Virus record (IMG/VR): IMGVR_UViG_3300032278_000019
Coordinates: 1-46,417 of that record
Direction: 5' to 3' (one strand)
Length of the DNA: 46,417 nucleotides
Origin: a virus
Shown: piece after piece, positions 15,048 through 23,005 of the stretch
Layout of the letters: every line of letters begins with the position of its first letter
How positions within the stretch are numbered: position 1 is the stretch's first letter
Notes under the pieces: generated by a model
What the model was told of the DNA's origin: nothing
The model's input: only the letters and a program-made list of their open reading frames with translations
The model's database searches: none
Position numbers and translations under genes: made by a program

Positions 15048-15280
15048 ACGCCCGACGCCGTGACCTCGCCGCGCATCTGCATCAACTCGGCCTCGATATA
15101 GCGGCACAGGGCCTTCCGCTCGGCCGCGCTCTTTACGTGCTTCGCCACAGCAGCGCGCAGGAGGGCGCGGCCTCTCGCGGTCCACCATCTATCGACTTCG
15201 GCAAGGGTGCGCTGGCAGGCGGGCTGCCGAGGGAGCTGGCTCTTGTTCGGTGGCGTATGAGTTCCGCGTCGTCTGGGCAT
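14990..15280 (-). CDS. Hypothetical minus-strand protein
   Basis: 96 residues; its last 58 bases overlap the 3' end of the membrane-protein gene tail to tail. Residues 27-75 are helical and basic (AAVAKHVKSAAERKALCRYI). There is no clear ribosome site before ATG 15280, so the start may differ. No domain recognised. Confidence 0.45.
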   Translation of the reverse strand: MPRRRGTHTPPNKSQLPRQPACQRTLAEVDRWWTARGRALLRAAVAKHVKSAAERKALCRYIEAELMQMRGEVTASGVQADPLKDRGRPAGEVPPP

Positions 15281-15346
15281 GCGAACGGATGTAGAACGCG
15301 AGGAGGTCGGAGGCGCGGGCGATTTATCCCGAACTGGTTCCGGCGG

Positions 15347-15532
15347 TCACGCGAAGAGCGGCTGAGGTCCGAAGGTGATGGTGCCGGGTTCCACGACCAC
15401 GCCATCCTCAGCCACGCTGATGCGCGGAAGGCTCTCGACGGCCCACGTGTTCATCATCCTGACGGCGCGGTAGCCCTCGCCGAAGAGGTCGGTGAGCTTC
15501 GCCGCCTGCGCTTCCGCTTGTTCCCGCGTCAT
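15347..15532 (-). CDS. Small hypothetical protein
   Basis: 61 residues beginning TREQAEAQAAKLTDLFGEGY, a conserved-looking short helix followed by beta strands. ATG 15532 has GAGG 11 bases upstream; a TTG at 15601 would extend it into the terminator hairpin and is unlikely. Unknown function. Confidence 0.6.
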   Translation of the reverse strand: MTREQAEAQAAKLTDLFGEGYRAVRMMNTWAVESLPRISVAEDGVVVEPGTITFGPQPLFA

Positions 15533-15599
15533 CGGTGCTTCGTCCTCGCTGGGGGCCAAGAGTAGGTGATCCGGTCCAGCGTCACCAGCTTCGAAACGC

Positions 15600-15634
15600 A
15601 AAACGGCCCCGGCGCGGTCTGCGCACGGGGCCGT
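15600..15634 (-). terminator. Intrinsic terminator at the end of the lysis genes
   Basis: On the minus strand a 9-bp stem ACGGCCCCG/CGGGGCCGT (15634-15603) is followed by TTTT. It lies 35 bases after the last lysis-module gene and would end the leftward late transcript before it meets the rightward early one. Confidence 0.75.
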
Positions 15635-15668
15635 TCATGCTGAAGATCATCATGAAGAGAGCGGCCGC

Positions 15669-16115
15669 TCAGGGCGGGTCATCATCCTCGGCTTCGGCCT
15701 GTTCCTCCTCCCGGCACGCCTCGGCCTCCGCCTCCCGCCGCGCGAGGAGCCAGAGCGCCCCGGCGATGTGCCAGGCCACGACGCCGCCAGCGCAGCGCGA
15801 CACGGCGACGGAGAGATCGTTCTGCGCCGCGCTAAGGGCCCAGCTCGTCGCACCGGCCATCTCGCCGGCGATCGCGAGTCCGGACCCGGCCGCCCCGAAG
15901 ATGCAGGCGACATAGGCGAGGCAGGCGATCAGGCGGCAGAGCCGGTGGAACGGCCCAGCGAGGCGGCCGAGGCAGTGCAGCCGCACGGTCAGGCCAGGAC
16001 GCTCGGCGGTGAAGGCCAGCACGAAGAACCACATCACGATCTGCAGCCCGACAAAGGGCAAGATCCAGGGCGAGTGGTGCGCGTTGAGCGGTTCGATTCC
16101 GAGGGGCTCGATCAC
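15669..16115 (-). CDS. Membrane protein of the lysis module
   Basis: 148 residues with three hydrophobic segments (PFVGLQIVMWFFVLAF; LIACLAYVACIFGAAGSGLA; VAWHIAGALWLL) and an acidic tail. GTG start overlaps the holin stop as GTGA. It could be a second holin, an antiholin or another inner-membrane lysis protein. No family recognised. Confidence 0.7.
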   Translation of the reverse strand: MIEPLGIEPLNAHHSPWILPFVGLQIVMWFFVLAFTAERPGLTVRLHCLGRLAGPFHRLCRLIACLAYVACIFGAAGSGLAIAGEMAGATSWALSAAQNDLSVAVSRCAGGVVAWHIAGALWLLARREAEAEACREEEQAEAEDDDPP

Positions 16116-16561
16116 TGGCCGCCTCCTTTGCTGGTGACGGAGGCGCCGAGCTTCGAGAAGGCCGCGCGGACGGCCGCGACGACGCCGTCACGCGCGGCGT
16201 GCCGGACCTCGCCAGACAGCAGGACCGCGACGGCGCCATAGCCGACCAAGCCGGCGAAGAACGGCGCCGCGATGCCGTCGATCAGGGGCAGCTTGGACGC
16301 CGTGCCGCTCATCCAGACGCCGAACTGCGCGCCGACGAGGAAGGAGGCGAGGCCGCGCCCGGCCCGTCGCCACATGCCGGTCACGGGCGTCTCCTCCCGA
16401 TTGATGACGCGGAACAGGACAGCCGAGGCCGAGCCAGAGCAGGCCGAGGCGATGCCGAAGGCGGTGATGCCGTCGAGTCCGACGCTGGCCGCGCCGGCGG
16501 CAATCCCGGCCGTGGCGGCCTGCGCCATCATGACGGCCGCATCTGCGAACTTGTGCGGCAT
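16112..16561 (-). CDS. Holin-like membrane protein
   Basis: 149 residues, with hydrophobic segments near 12-33, 65-80 and 95-115 and a basic C-terminus. Position next to spanin and endolysin genes and the A/G-rich membrane helices support a phage holin. It would form the membrane lesion that times lysis. Strong AAGGAGG site before ATG. Confidence 0.7.
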   Translation of the reverse strand: MPHKFADAAVMMAQAATAGIAAGAASVGLDGITAFGIASACSGSASAVLFRVINREETPVTGMWRRAGRGLASFLVGAQFGVWMSGTASKLPLIDGIAAPFFAGLVGYGAVAVLLSGEVRHAARDGVVAAVRAAFSKLGASVTSKGGGQ

Positions 16562-16564
16562 AGG

Positions 16565-16855
16565 CTAGTCCTCCTTCCGCGGGGCGCGGGCGGCTTCGTC
16601 TCGCCAGGCGCGGCGTTCCCGCCGCTCTCCCGCCTCGCAGCGCAGGGCGGCGGCCTGGTGCAGGATCAGGTCGGCGAGCGTCGCGCTGTCAGCCACGGGG
16701 CATGGCTCTGTCGGCTCCTCGGGCGGGAGCACGGTCACGGTCCGCACCGTCTCGACCAGATCCGGCGGGGGCGGCTCCGGTGTCGTTCCACAGGCGCTCA
16801 GCGAGGCCGTCAGGGACAGGCAGGCCGAGGCAGCGATCAAGTTCAGGGTTCTCAT
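16565..16855 (-). CDS. Rz1: o-spanin, Rz1-like outer-membrane lipoprotein
   Basis: 96 residues with a signal peptide and lipobox SLSAC, followed by a proline-rich PEPPPPDL segment as in Rz1. After lipid attachment it would sit in the outer membrane and span the periplasm with Rz to fuse the membranes. Its first 167 bases overlap the Rz gene in another frame, the classic nested Rz/Rz1 arrangement. Confidence 0.8.
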   Translation of the reverse strand: MRTLNLIAASACLSLTASLSACGTTPEPPPPDLVETVRTVTVLPPEEPTEPCPVADSATLADLILHQAAALRCEAGERRERRAWRDEAARAPRKED

Positions 16856-17225
16856 TCCGGGCTCCTTGCAGGGCGGCGGCGGCATTGCGGGCCGCATCGC
16901 GCTCCCGCTCGGCTTCGGTCTCGGCGGCGGAACGCTGGGCGCGCTCTGCGGCGAGGATGGTGGCGAACCGCTCGCGCTCCGCGGCGGCGTTGGATTGCAG
17001 GCGGGTGATGGCCTCGGTTCGGGCCTGCGCGGCGGCTTCCCAGCGCACCGCGGCGGCGGCCTTCTGGTCGCGCTCGGTCTCGAGGCGATCCGCGCGGGTC
17101 TCGGCCGTGCCGAGCTGGACGAGAGACCAGACCAAGGCGGAAGCGAGGGCGCCGACGATGGCGAGGGCAAGCCCCGCTACGACGCGGGGGCGTTTCATGA
17201 CAAAGGCGAGGGCAGCCCCGATCAT
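16689..17225 (-). CDS. Rz: i-spanin, Rz-like inner-membrane protein
   Basis: 178 residues: one N-terminal membrane helix (VVAGLALAIVGALASALVW), a long Ala/Glu/Arg coiled coil and a C-terminal ELDRCLGLPVPDGLAERLW typical of Rz. Start at 17225 overlaps the endolysin stop by ATGA. Forms the inner-membrane half of the spanin complex. Confidence 0.85.
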   Translation of the reverse strand: MIGAALAFVMKRPRVVAGLALAIVGALASALVWSLVQLGTAETRADRLETERDQKAAAAVRWEAAAQARTEAITRLQSNAAAERERFATILAAERAQRSAAETEAERERDAARNAAAALQGARNENPELDRCLGLPVPDGLAERLWNDTGAAPAGSGRDGADRDRAPARGADRAMPRG

Positions 17226-17767
17226 GACAGCACCTCGTCGTGCCCTTGCAGGAAAACGCGCCGCTCGACCTCGCGGCGAGAAGTCAGGACGTGGGGCTGC
17301 CCGCCCGCGCGGTGCCACCGCAGGAACTGGTCAGCCGCCTCGGCGCGATGTTCGGCATTGAGCTTGCGGACCAGGGTCGAGTCCCGCAGCGCTGACCGTC
17401 CGATATTCCAGCAGAGCGAGACCAGCGCATCGAACTCGTGCTGCGCGAGCGGGACCGTGACCGAGGTCAGCACTGCCGTCTCATAGGCCTGCAAGCCGAG
17501 CTTCAGGAGCTCGTCGGCATAGGCCTGCTTGATCGTGACCGTGCGGCCCTGCTCGGCGGCAAAGGCCACCGCATCGGCGACGCTGTCGAACCGGCGTCCT
17601 TCCCAGAGCAGGTCGTGCGTCCAGCCATACCCAATGGTCCAGACCCCGGCGACGTCCTGATAGGCTTCGAGCTCGCAGCCCTCGAAGCGCTTCAACAGCG
17701 CGCGGCCCTCCGCGGACAGGCGCGCAGGGCGTTGCGCCGCCGCGATGGCGGCGGGTGGATAGGTCAT
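17222..17767 (-). CDS. Endolysin, T4-type lysozyme (GH24)
   Basis: 181 residues with the GH24 catalytic triad Glu29, Asp38 and Thr44 in FEGCELEAYQDVAGVWTIGY, exactly the E-x8-D-x5-T spacing. It hydrolyses peptidoglycan. No signal-anchor helix is visible, so export needs the holin. Start at 17767 has an AAGGAGCCCCCC site; a longer frame upstream lacks one. Confidence 0.92.
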   Translation of the reverse strand: MTYPPAAIAAAQRPARLSAEGRALLKRFEGCELEAYQDVAGVWTIGYGWTHDLLWEGRRFDSVADAVAFAAEQGRTVTIKQAYADELLKLGLQAYETAVLTSVTVPLAQHEFDALVSLCWNIGRSALRDSTLVRKLNAEHRAEAADQFLRWHRAGGQPHVLTSRREVERRVFLQGHDEVLS

Positions 17768-17924
17768 GGGGGGCTCCTTGGGAACGCAGCATGAACGTCG
17801 GCTGCGGCTGCGCGTTGCGCTGGCCGGGCCTGAGACTCGTCCTACTGTCAGAGGATTAGAGGCGCGGCCGGTGCTGGAACACCGCCGCGCCCTGACCATG
17901 AGCGCCTGTGAAGGAGGCACCACC
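17768..17924 (+). promoter_or_regulatory. Leader between endolysin and CTERM gene
   Basis: 157 bases between divergent genes. GGCGCGGCCGGTG (17861-17873) pairs with CACCGCCGCGCC (17880-17891) to form a stem in the leader of the plus-strand gene. AAGGAGG (17911-17917) is placed 7 bases before a TTG start. No clear -35/-10 could be assigned. Confidence 0.45.
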
Positions 17925-18518
17925 TTGGCCATTTCTGGTAACGCTATTCGTCTGTCCGCAGCCAGCGCCGCAGCTGCTCTTTTCTCCGCAGGAACGGCAT
18001 TTGCCGCGCCTTATGTCGGGGAGATCAGCGCTTCACAGGACGGCGAGGTGATCGGCACGACCGAGTTCACTTTCGATCCCGAGGTCGCGACGGTGATCAG
18101 CCGCCCGCTCGGCGACGGCACAAGCGAAGTCCTCACGGTCTACGGCTACATCGAGGATCTGACGCTGCCGATCGGCACGCTGTTCGGAGAGCACTTCTGG
18201 CTGGGTAACGATCCGCAGAACCCCAGCTTCACCGCGCTCGACACGAGCGGCCTCCGGAACGGCTTCGAGGCGCAGCCGTCTTGGTGGGTCTTCTCCGACA
18301 GCAGCGATTATGTGAGCGCCACCTTCTCCTACGGGCTGTCGTTCGACGCGGTGCAGGACAGCTTCGTCGCCGTTGTCATGGCGGACGGTCAGGCCGCTCC
18401 GCAGTTCGACGGCCTGACCTTCACCGTGACGCTGTCTGAGGCGGTCCCGCTGCCGGGAGCCGCCCTGTTCCTGCTGACCGGACTAGGCGGCATCGCCGCT
18501 TTCCGCCGTCAGAGGTAG
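17925..18518 (+). CDS. Exported VPLPA-CTERM protein (moron)
   Basis: 197 residues from a TTG start chosen for the AAGGAGG site 7 bases upstream. It has a signal peptide (cleavage near residue 28), a beta-rich body and a C-terminal sorting signal at about 174-197: VPLPGAALFLL, a glycine-rich membrane stretch and FRRQR. This tripartite tail is the VPLPA-CTERM type seen in Rhodobacteraceae, processed by exosortase-like enzymes. It lies on the opposite strand to all surrounding late genes and overlaps the spike gene by 10 bases. A role in altering the lysogen surface is inferred. Confidence 0.8.
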   Translation: MAISGNAIRLSAASAAAALFSAGTAFAAPYVGEISASQDGEVIGTTEFTFDPEVATVISRPLGDGTSEVLTVYGYIEDLTLPIGTLFGEHFWLGNDPQNPSFTALDTSGLRNGFEAQPSWWVFSDSSDYVSATFSYGLSFDAVQDSFVAVVMADGQAAPQFDGLTFTVTLSEAVPLPGAALFLLTGLGGIAAFRRQR

Positions 18519-21217
18519 TATCCCGTCAGCCCGCTGACGTGCGCCTCGAACGCTTCCTGCGCCGCCTTTACCGCTGCGGCGTCGGAGGCATAATAGTCGT
18601 TCGCCGCGGCCGCGTTGAGGAAGTCGAGCGTAGCTTGTCCGATCCGCTGATGCGGGGTTAGTCCCAGTTCGCCAGCCGTCGCACCCGGCGGCACGGCCGG
18701 CGAGGCAGGCATGAACCTCACATAGTCGGCATAGGGGCCGGTGATCTGCCCGAAGGCCTCGCGGATCGTCCAGGAGGTCGCCTCGATCTGCCCATAGGTG
18801 TTGAAGTCCGATAGGCCCTTCACGCCGGCCGCAACCGCCTCGTCGTTCGTGCAGGCTTGGATCAGGCCGTTATAGAGCGACTTCGTGTACCAGACCCAGA
18901 AGGGGCGCAGAACCGACCAGTACTGCGGGTGGTTCTCCCACTCCTTGGGCAGGGTCGTGTGCTTCCCGCCCTCGTAGAACGCGACGTCGGTTCCGATGTA
19001 GACGTCGGTGAACGCCTTGATCGCGGCCCAGCGCTTCTGGATCCCTTCGCGGCATGAGTTCAGGGCAGACTGCCCGTTCCCGTTCCCCTCCGGCTTCTCC
19101 ATAAACGTTTTCAGACGAGCGTGGGCGATCTCATGATAACGATCCGAGCCGGGGCCATGCCCGTCGAGATAGGCGGCCAGGGCGTCAATGTCAGAGCCGA
19201 CATGATCGCCGTTCTGATCGATGGTCCAGAACGGCGCGGTGTGGAAGAAGGAAGAGTAGTTCTTACCCACATGCGCCGCATTCGAGATGTTCGCGTTGAA
19301 GTAGTTCGCGACCGACAGCTCGAAGTAGTCGCCGAACCATTCCCACAGATCGCCGGTCGGGATCGGGGCATAGTCATCAGCGTCGAGACGGCCAGCGTTC
19401 ACGTCATCAATGAACTCCAGCACTCCCTCGGCGAAGAGCGCGGCGCTGATATTGACTTCGGACGCGCCGTTGCGGCCAAGGCCGAGGCGGGCGTGGTCGA
19501 AGAATAGCCCGCTGAGATAGTCCGACTGGCCTGGCGCCCGCATGCGCCACTCGATGCCGGGCTGGACCTTGCGAAGCCGAAACGCGATCTCGGCGGACGC
19601 ATAGCCGTTCTCGATCCGGTTCGGCAGCGTGTTGACGCGCGGCGTGATGCCGTATTTCGCGAGGCGCCGCTCCCGCCGGATGAGAAGGTAGTTGGCGCCC
19701 GGGCCGTAGGGTTGCGAGTTCGCCCCCCAGGTCTCGTTGGAAAGCTCGACCACGAGCTGATTGTTCACCAGCAGATCGGCGTTCTGCGCCACGCTCTCCG
19801 CGAAGCGGTCGACGTGCTCGTAGCGGTAATCGTTCAGGAGCGAGAGCCTGGTGTCGAGCGGGATGGCCGTGTTCGCCAGGACCTCCGTGCCGAAACCCCG
19901 GTCGGTTTGGTCGAGGACGCTGCGGTCCTGCATGGTGACGAGGTCGCCATAGTCGAACCGGGCGATCATGTCGGCGTCGATATGCTCTTCCTCGGTCGCC
20001 CATTCGAGGCAGGCGACGGGCAGGTTCGCCTCGTAGACGCAGCCGTGTTCCCACGCCTCTTGCAGGCGTGCCTTCAGCGGCCAGGCCACGGTTTCGGCGC
20101 CAGTGCCCCCGATCAGGTCGCGCCGGTAGCCTCCGATGTAGCTGTAGGTCGGATTGTTGTGGTAGCGCCGCGCGGTCTGGTCGTAGAGCCCCCAGAGATA
20201 ATCGTCCTCGTCGCCGAATTCCTGGAAGCGGATGCCGTTCGTCCAGTTGCTCCCGAGGAACTTGGCGTGGTTCATGTCCCGGTAGCGGCCGTAGCCATGC
20301 GCCGCCACGACCGCGCGGCGGTCCGTGAGCCTGCCCGCGGCCCAGCGCGCTTCCGCGTCGGTCGGATCGCCGAACTGGTCGTGCGTCTGAAGCAGGACAA
20401 AGCTCGCTGTGGCCGGATCGCCCGCGGTGATGGCGAGGTGGAAGCCGGTCGTGTCGCCATCCGAAATGGTGATCGTGCCGCTTTCGCCGGGGCCGACCGT
20501 GACCGTGCCGAGCCCGCCGGCACGGGGTTCGAGGTTGATCGTAAGATCCGGGCTGTCATTGATCAGCTTGAAGGTGCCGTAGCTCTCCGCGCCCGCCGCG
20601 CCGCGCCCGTTGTCGTCGTAGAACAGGTTGTGGATGACGAGCGCATTTCCTGATGCCGGATCGTGATCGGCGGGCCAGAGCGGCAGTCGGTTCTCAGCGA
20701 AGTTCAGCTCGTGCGGCTGGAGCAGAATGGTTCCGCTGCGCGGTCCGGCACGATAGGTCGCCTCCGTCATGAGGCGATCCTTCGGGAGGATGTAGGTCAG
20801 CCCGCCATAGCGCACATTGCTGTGCTGGAGCTGCACGGTCTGCTGCATCGGCGTCAGGGCTGCCGAGGTGCCGAACATGGCGGTGCTGCGATCCAGGACG
20901 GTGATGGCCGTGGAGCCTGGCACGGCGGTTCCGCTGTCATCGGTAACGGACCATTCGACCGTTTCATCGTTCGCTCCGCCTGCCGCGTAAGAGACGGCCG
21001 TGTCTCGGATTACCGTGCCGGTCGAGGAGACGGACCAGCCGGGCGTCGAGACCGCATAGCTGTAGGGCAGCGCGCCGCCAGACGCGACGATGACGAAGCC
21101 GACCGTGTCGCCGTCCTGCATGGTCGCGGCGGTCGGCGTGGCGGCGGTCGAGAAGGTGCCAGGCTGCGGCTGGACCGGCGGCGCGGGAGTGATCCCGAAG
21201 GCGGGAAAGTAGACCAT
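18509..21217 (-). CDS. Tail spike/receptor-binding protein with glycoside-hydrolase-like domain
   Basis: 902 residues. Residues about 1-110 form Ig-like beta repeats (attachment part). The large middle has features of a clan GH-A (beta/alpha)8 barrel: an Asn-Glu pair in VVELSNETWG near residue 493 (acid/base position) and a Glu in FYEGG near 748 (nucleophile position). It probably binds and cleaves a host surface polysaccharide. Start at 21217 has an AAGGAG site. Family assignment is by motif only; no known spike matched by eye. Confidence 0.7.
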   Translation of the reverse strand: MVYFPAFGITPAPPVQPQPGTFSTAATPTAATMQDGDTVGFVIVASGGALPYSYAVSTPGWSVSSTGTVIRDTAVSYAAGGANDETVEWSVTDDSGTAVPGSTAITVLDRSTAMFGTSAALTPMQQTVQLQHSNVRYGGLTYILPKDRLMTEATYRAGPRSGTILLQPHELNFAENRLPLWPADHDPASGNALVIHNLFYDDNGRGAAGAESYGTFKLINDSPDLTINLEPRAGGLGTVTVGPGESGTITISDGDTTGFHLAITAGDPATASFVLLQTHDQFGDPTDAEARWAAGRLTDRRAVVAAHGYGRYRDMNHAKFLGSNWTNGIRFQEFGDEDDYLWGLYDQTARRYHNNPTYSYIGGYRRDLIGGTGAETVAWPLKARLQEAWEHGCVYEANLPVACLEWATEEEHIDADMIARFDYGDLVTMQDRSVLDQTDRGFGTEVLANTAIPLDTRLSLLNDYRYEHVDRFAESVAQNADLLVNNQLVVELSNETWGANSQPYGPGANYLLIRRERRLAKYGITPRVNTLPNRIENGYASAEIAFRLRKVQPGIEWRMRAPGQSDYLSGLFFDHARLGLGRNGASEVNISAALFAEGVLEFIDDVNAGRLDADDYAPIPTGDLWEWFGDYFELSVANYFNANISNAAHVGKNYSSFFHTAPFWTIDQNGDHVGSDIDALAAYLDGHGPGSDRYHEIAHARLKTFMEKPEGNGNGQSALNSCREGIQKRWAAIKAFTDVYIGTDVAFYEGGKHTTLPKEWENHPQYWSVLRPFWVWYTKSLYNGLIQACTNDEAVAAGVKGLSDFNTYGQIEATSWTIREAFGQITGPYADYVRFMPASPAVPPGATAGELGLTPHQRIGQATLDFLNAAAANDYYASDAAAVKAAQEAFEAHVSGLTGYYL

Positions 21218-21230
21218 ATGCGGGGTCTCC

Positions 21231-22511
21231 TTACGCTGCGCTGATGGTGACTGAGATGTCGGATGCAAAGGCATCCGCGGTGTCTGCGACGGTCTCGACG
21301 CCGAAGATCAGCGCGCCTCCGGAGGCCTTCAGCTGCAGCTCGACTTCGTTCTTCGCGCCCCCCTGAACGGCAGTAGCAACAACAGCGCTTTCCGCCCCGT
21401 CGCGGACCTGCTGGCCGCCGTAGGAGAGATTGCCGCTAAGACCGCTTTGCAGCGAGGCTTGGTCAATCGCGACCGTGGCGACCTGGTTGCCCGCGTCGTC
21501 GAAGAAGTCGAACGGCAGCGTAATCATGCCGGTCGACACGAGCCGTTCGTTTGGCGAGGCTAAAGAACCCGCATTGTCGTCGGAGAACGTGTGAGTGAAG
21601 TTTTGCGCCCCACCACCGCCACCGCCCGTGACCAGAACAGCGCCCGGAATCCCGATGCTGACCGAGTTGCTGCCGCTTTCGCGGGTCCACGTGACGACAG
21701 GCGGGTCCTGCGTATCGTCGATCGAGATATCGACGAAAGGATCGGCGCTCGATCCCGTGCCGCCAGTCGGCAGGTCGGGGAAGGCCCCCGTCAGATCTTC
21801 GTCCTGCGGGTTCTCTCCGTTCGGATCGCTCTCGATGAAGCGCCGGACCTTCCGCGCGGTGACATTGCCGCTCTGGTCCTTCTCGACGATACCGACGGTG
21901 CGGGCCGGATCGATCCGCTGGCCTTGCAGGGTGGCGATGGAGTCGCGCGCGGTCTGGTCGACGGTGCGTGCTGCGGACCACTCCGCCTCGCTGAGCGGCG
22001 TGCGGCCTGCGGCGGTCTCGACGTCGACATAGGACTGATAGGCGCTTCTGCCGTCAGCGCCGTCAGCGCCGGGCGCGCCGTCTTGGCCATCAGCGCCTTG
22101 CAGGGAGGCAAGCCAGTCGGCGAGCGAGAGGGGAGTTCGTCCTGCGGCTTGCTCCTGCTGGACATACAGACCGTAAGCGTCGAGACCGTCGGCGCCCGGC
22201 GCCCCGTCCTGACCGTCACTGCCTTCGAGGGAGAGCAGCCATTCGTTCAGCGGCAGAGGCGTGCGTCCCGCTGCGGTCTCCGCCTCGGCGTAAAGCTCCC
22301 ATGCGCTCTGACCATCCGCCCCGTCGCTGCCCGGATCGCCCTTCGGGCCGGCAGGCGCGTTCTCGCCCGCCTTCTGCGCGATGACGCCGAGCGGCATGAA
22401 GCCGTCGTCGCCGAGAACGTTGCCGTCCGGACTTTCGACGATCGGCACCTTGTGGTGCTCGGACCAGGCGCTCGGTTGCTGGTTGGGCGTGACGAGGCGT
22501 TCTTCCGCCAT
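21231..22511 (-). CDS. Collagen-like tail fibre protein with internal repeats
   Basis: 426 residues. Three repeats (about 67-200) share AAGRTPL.L.EWL followed by a G-x-y stretch such as GQDGAPGADGL; the G-x-y parts would form short collagen triple helices in a trimer. The N-terminus (RLVTPNQQPSAWSEHH) is probably the virion-attachment part, and the C-terminus is beta-rich. It precedes the spike gene by 13 bases, so the two likely form the receptor-binding apparatus. Confidence 0.78.
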   Translation of the reverse strand: MAEERLVTPNQQPSAWSEHHKVPIVESPDGNVLGDDGFMPLGVIAQKAGENAPAGPKGDPGSDGADGQSAWELYAEAETAAGRTPLPLNEWLLSLEGSDGQDGAPGADGLDAYGLYVQQEQAAGRTPLSLADWLASLQGADGQDGAPGADGADGRSAYQSYVDVETAAGRTPLSEAEWSAARTVDQTARDSIATLQGQRIDPARTVGIVEKDQSGNVTARKVRRFIESDPNGENPQDEDLTGAFPDLPTGGTGSSADPFVDISIDDTQDPPVVTWTRESGSNSVSIGIPGAVLVTGGGGGGAQNFTHTFSDDNAGSLASPNERLVSTGMITLPFDFFDDAGNQVATVAIDQASLQSGLSGNLSYGGQQVRDGAESAVVATAVQGGAKNEVELQLKASGGALIFGVETVADTADAFASDISVTISAA

Positions 22512-22555
22512 GGCAGGACTCCTGTTCGGGAAGAGGGGAGGGAAAGTGGGCGCGC

Positions 22556-23005
22556 CTAAGCGGGCTGGTGCGTGTAGGGCTTGACGGTAGGCTGAGGCCC
22601 TTCGTCGGGCAGCGGGCTCTCAGGCAGGGCGGAGAACTCAATCGGCACCGTGACGCGCATCAGCGACCGGCCCTTCCGGCTGCCGATCGGCGTCGTCGAG
22701 ATCGAACCCGGCAGGAAGCGAACCGCATAGCGCCGCTTCACCGCGAAATAGAACGGTGATGCGACCGTCCAGTTGAACCAGTCACCGCCCGCCTCATTCA
22801 GGAATGTCCGAAGGCGCGCGACGTCGATATCGTCCATCAGCCATTTGACCTTGAACCGGTGAAGTTGGCGCCGCCGGGTCCTCCGCTGCCGAGCGACACC
22901 GCTCTCGAACTCGGTCCGCTCGATCCCGGTATCGGTCTCGCCATTCCAGCTTTCGAAGATCGGCGTGGCGAAGCCGCCGGTGCCGGGGAGCGTGAGAGTG
23001 CTCAT
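22556..23005 (-). CDS. Minor tail protein
   Basis: 149 residues between TipJ-like and fibre genes and overlapping TipJ by ATGA. Beta-rich with a basic RQRRTRRRQLHRF patch. The position in the tail-tip cluster and the small size suggest a tail-tip or baseplate adaptor; no family recognised. Confidence 0.7.
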   Translation of the reverse strand: MSTLTLPGTGGFATPIFESWNGETDTGIERTEFESGVARQRRTRRRQLHRFKVKWLMDDIDVARLRTFLNEAGGDWFNWTVASPFYFAVKRRYAVRFLPGSISTTPIGSRKGRSLMRVTVPIEFSALPESPLPDEGPQPTVKPYTHQPA

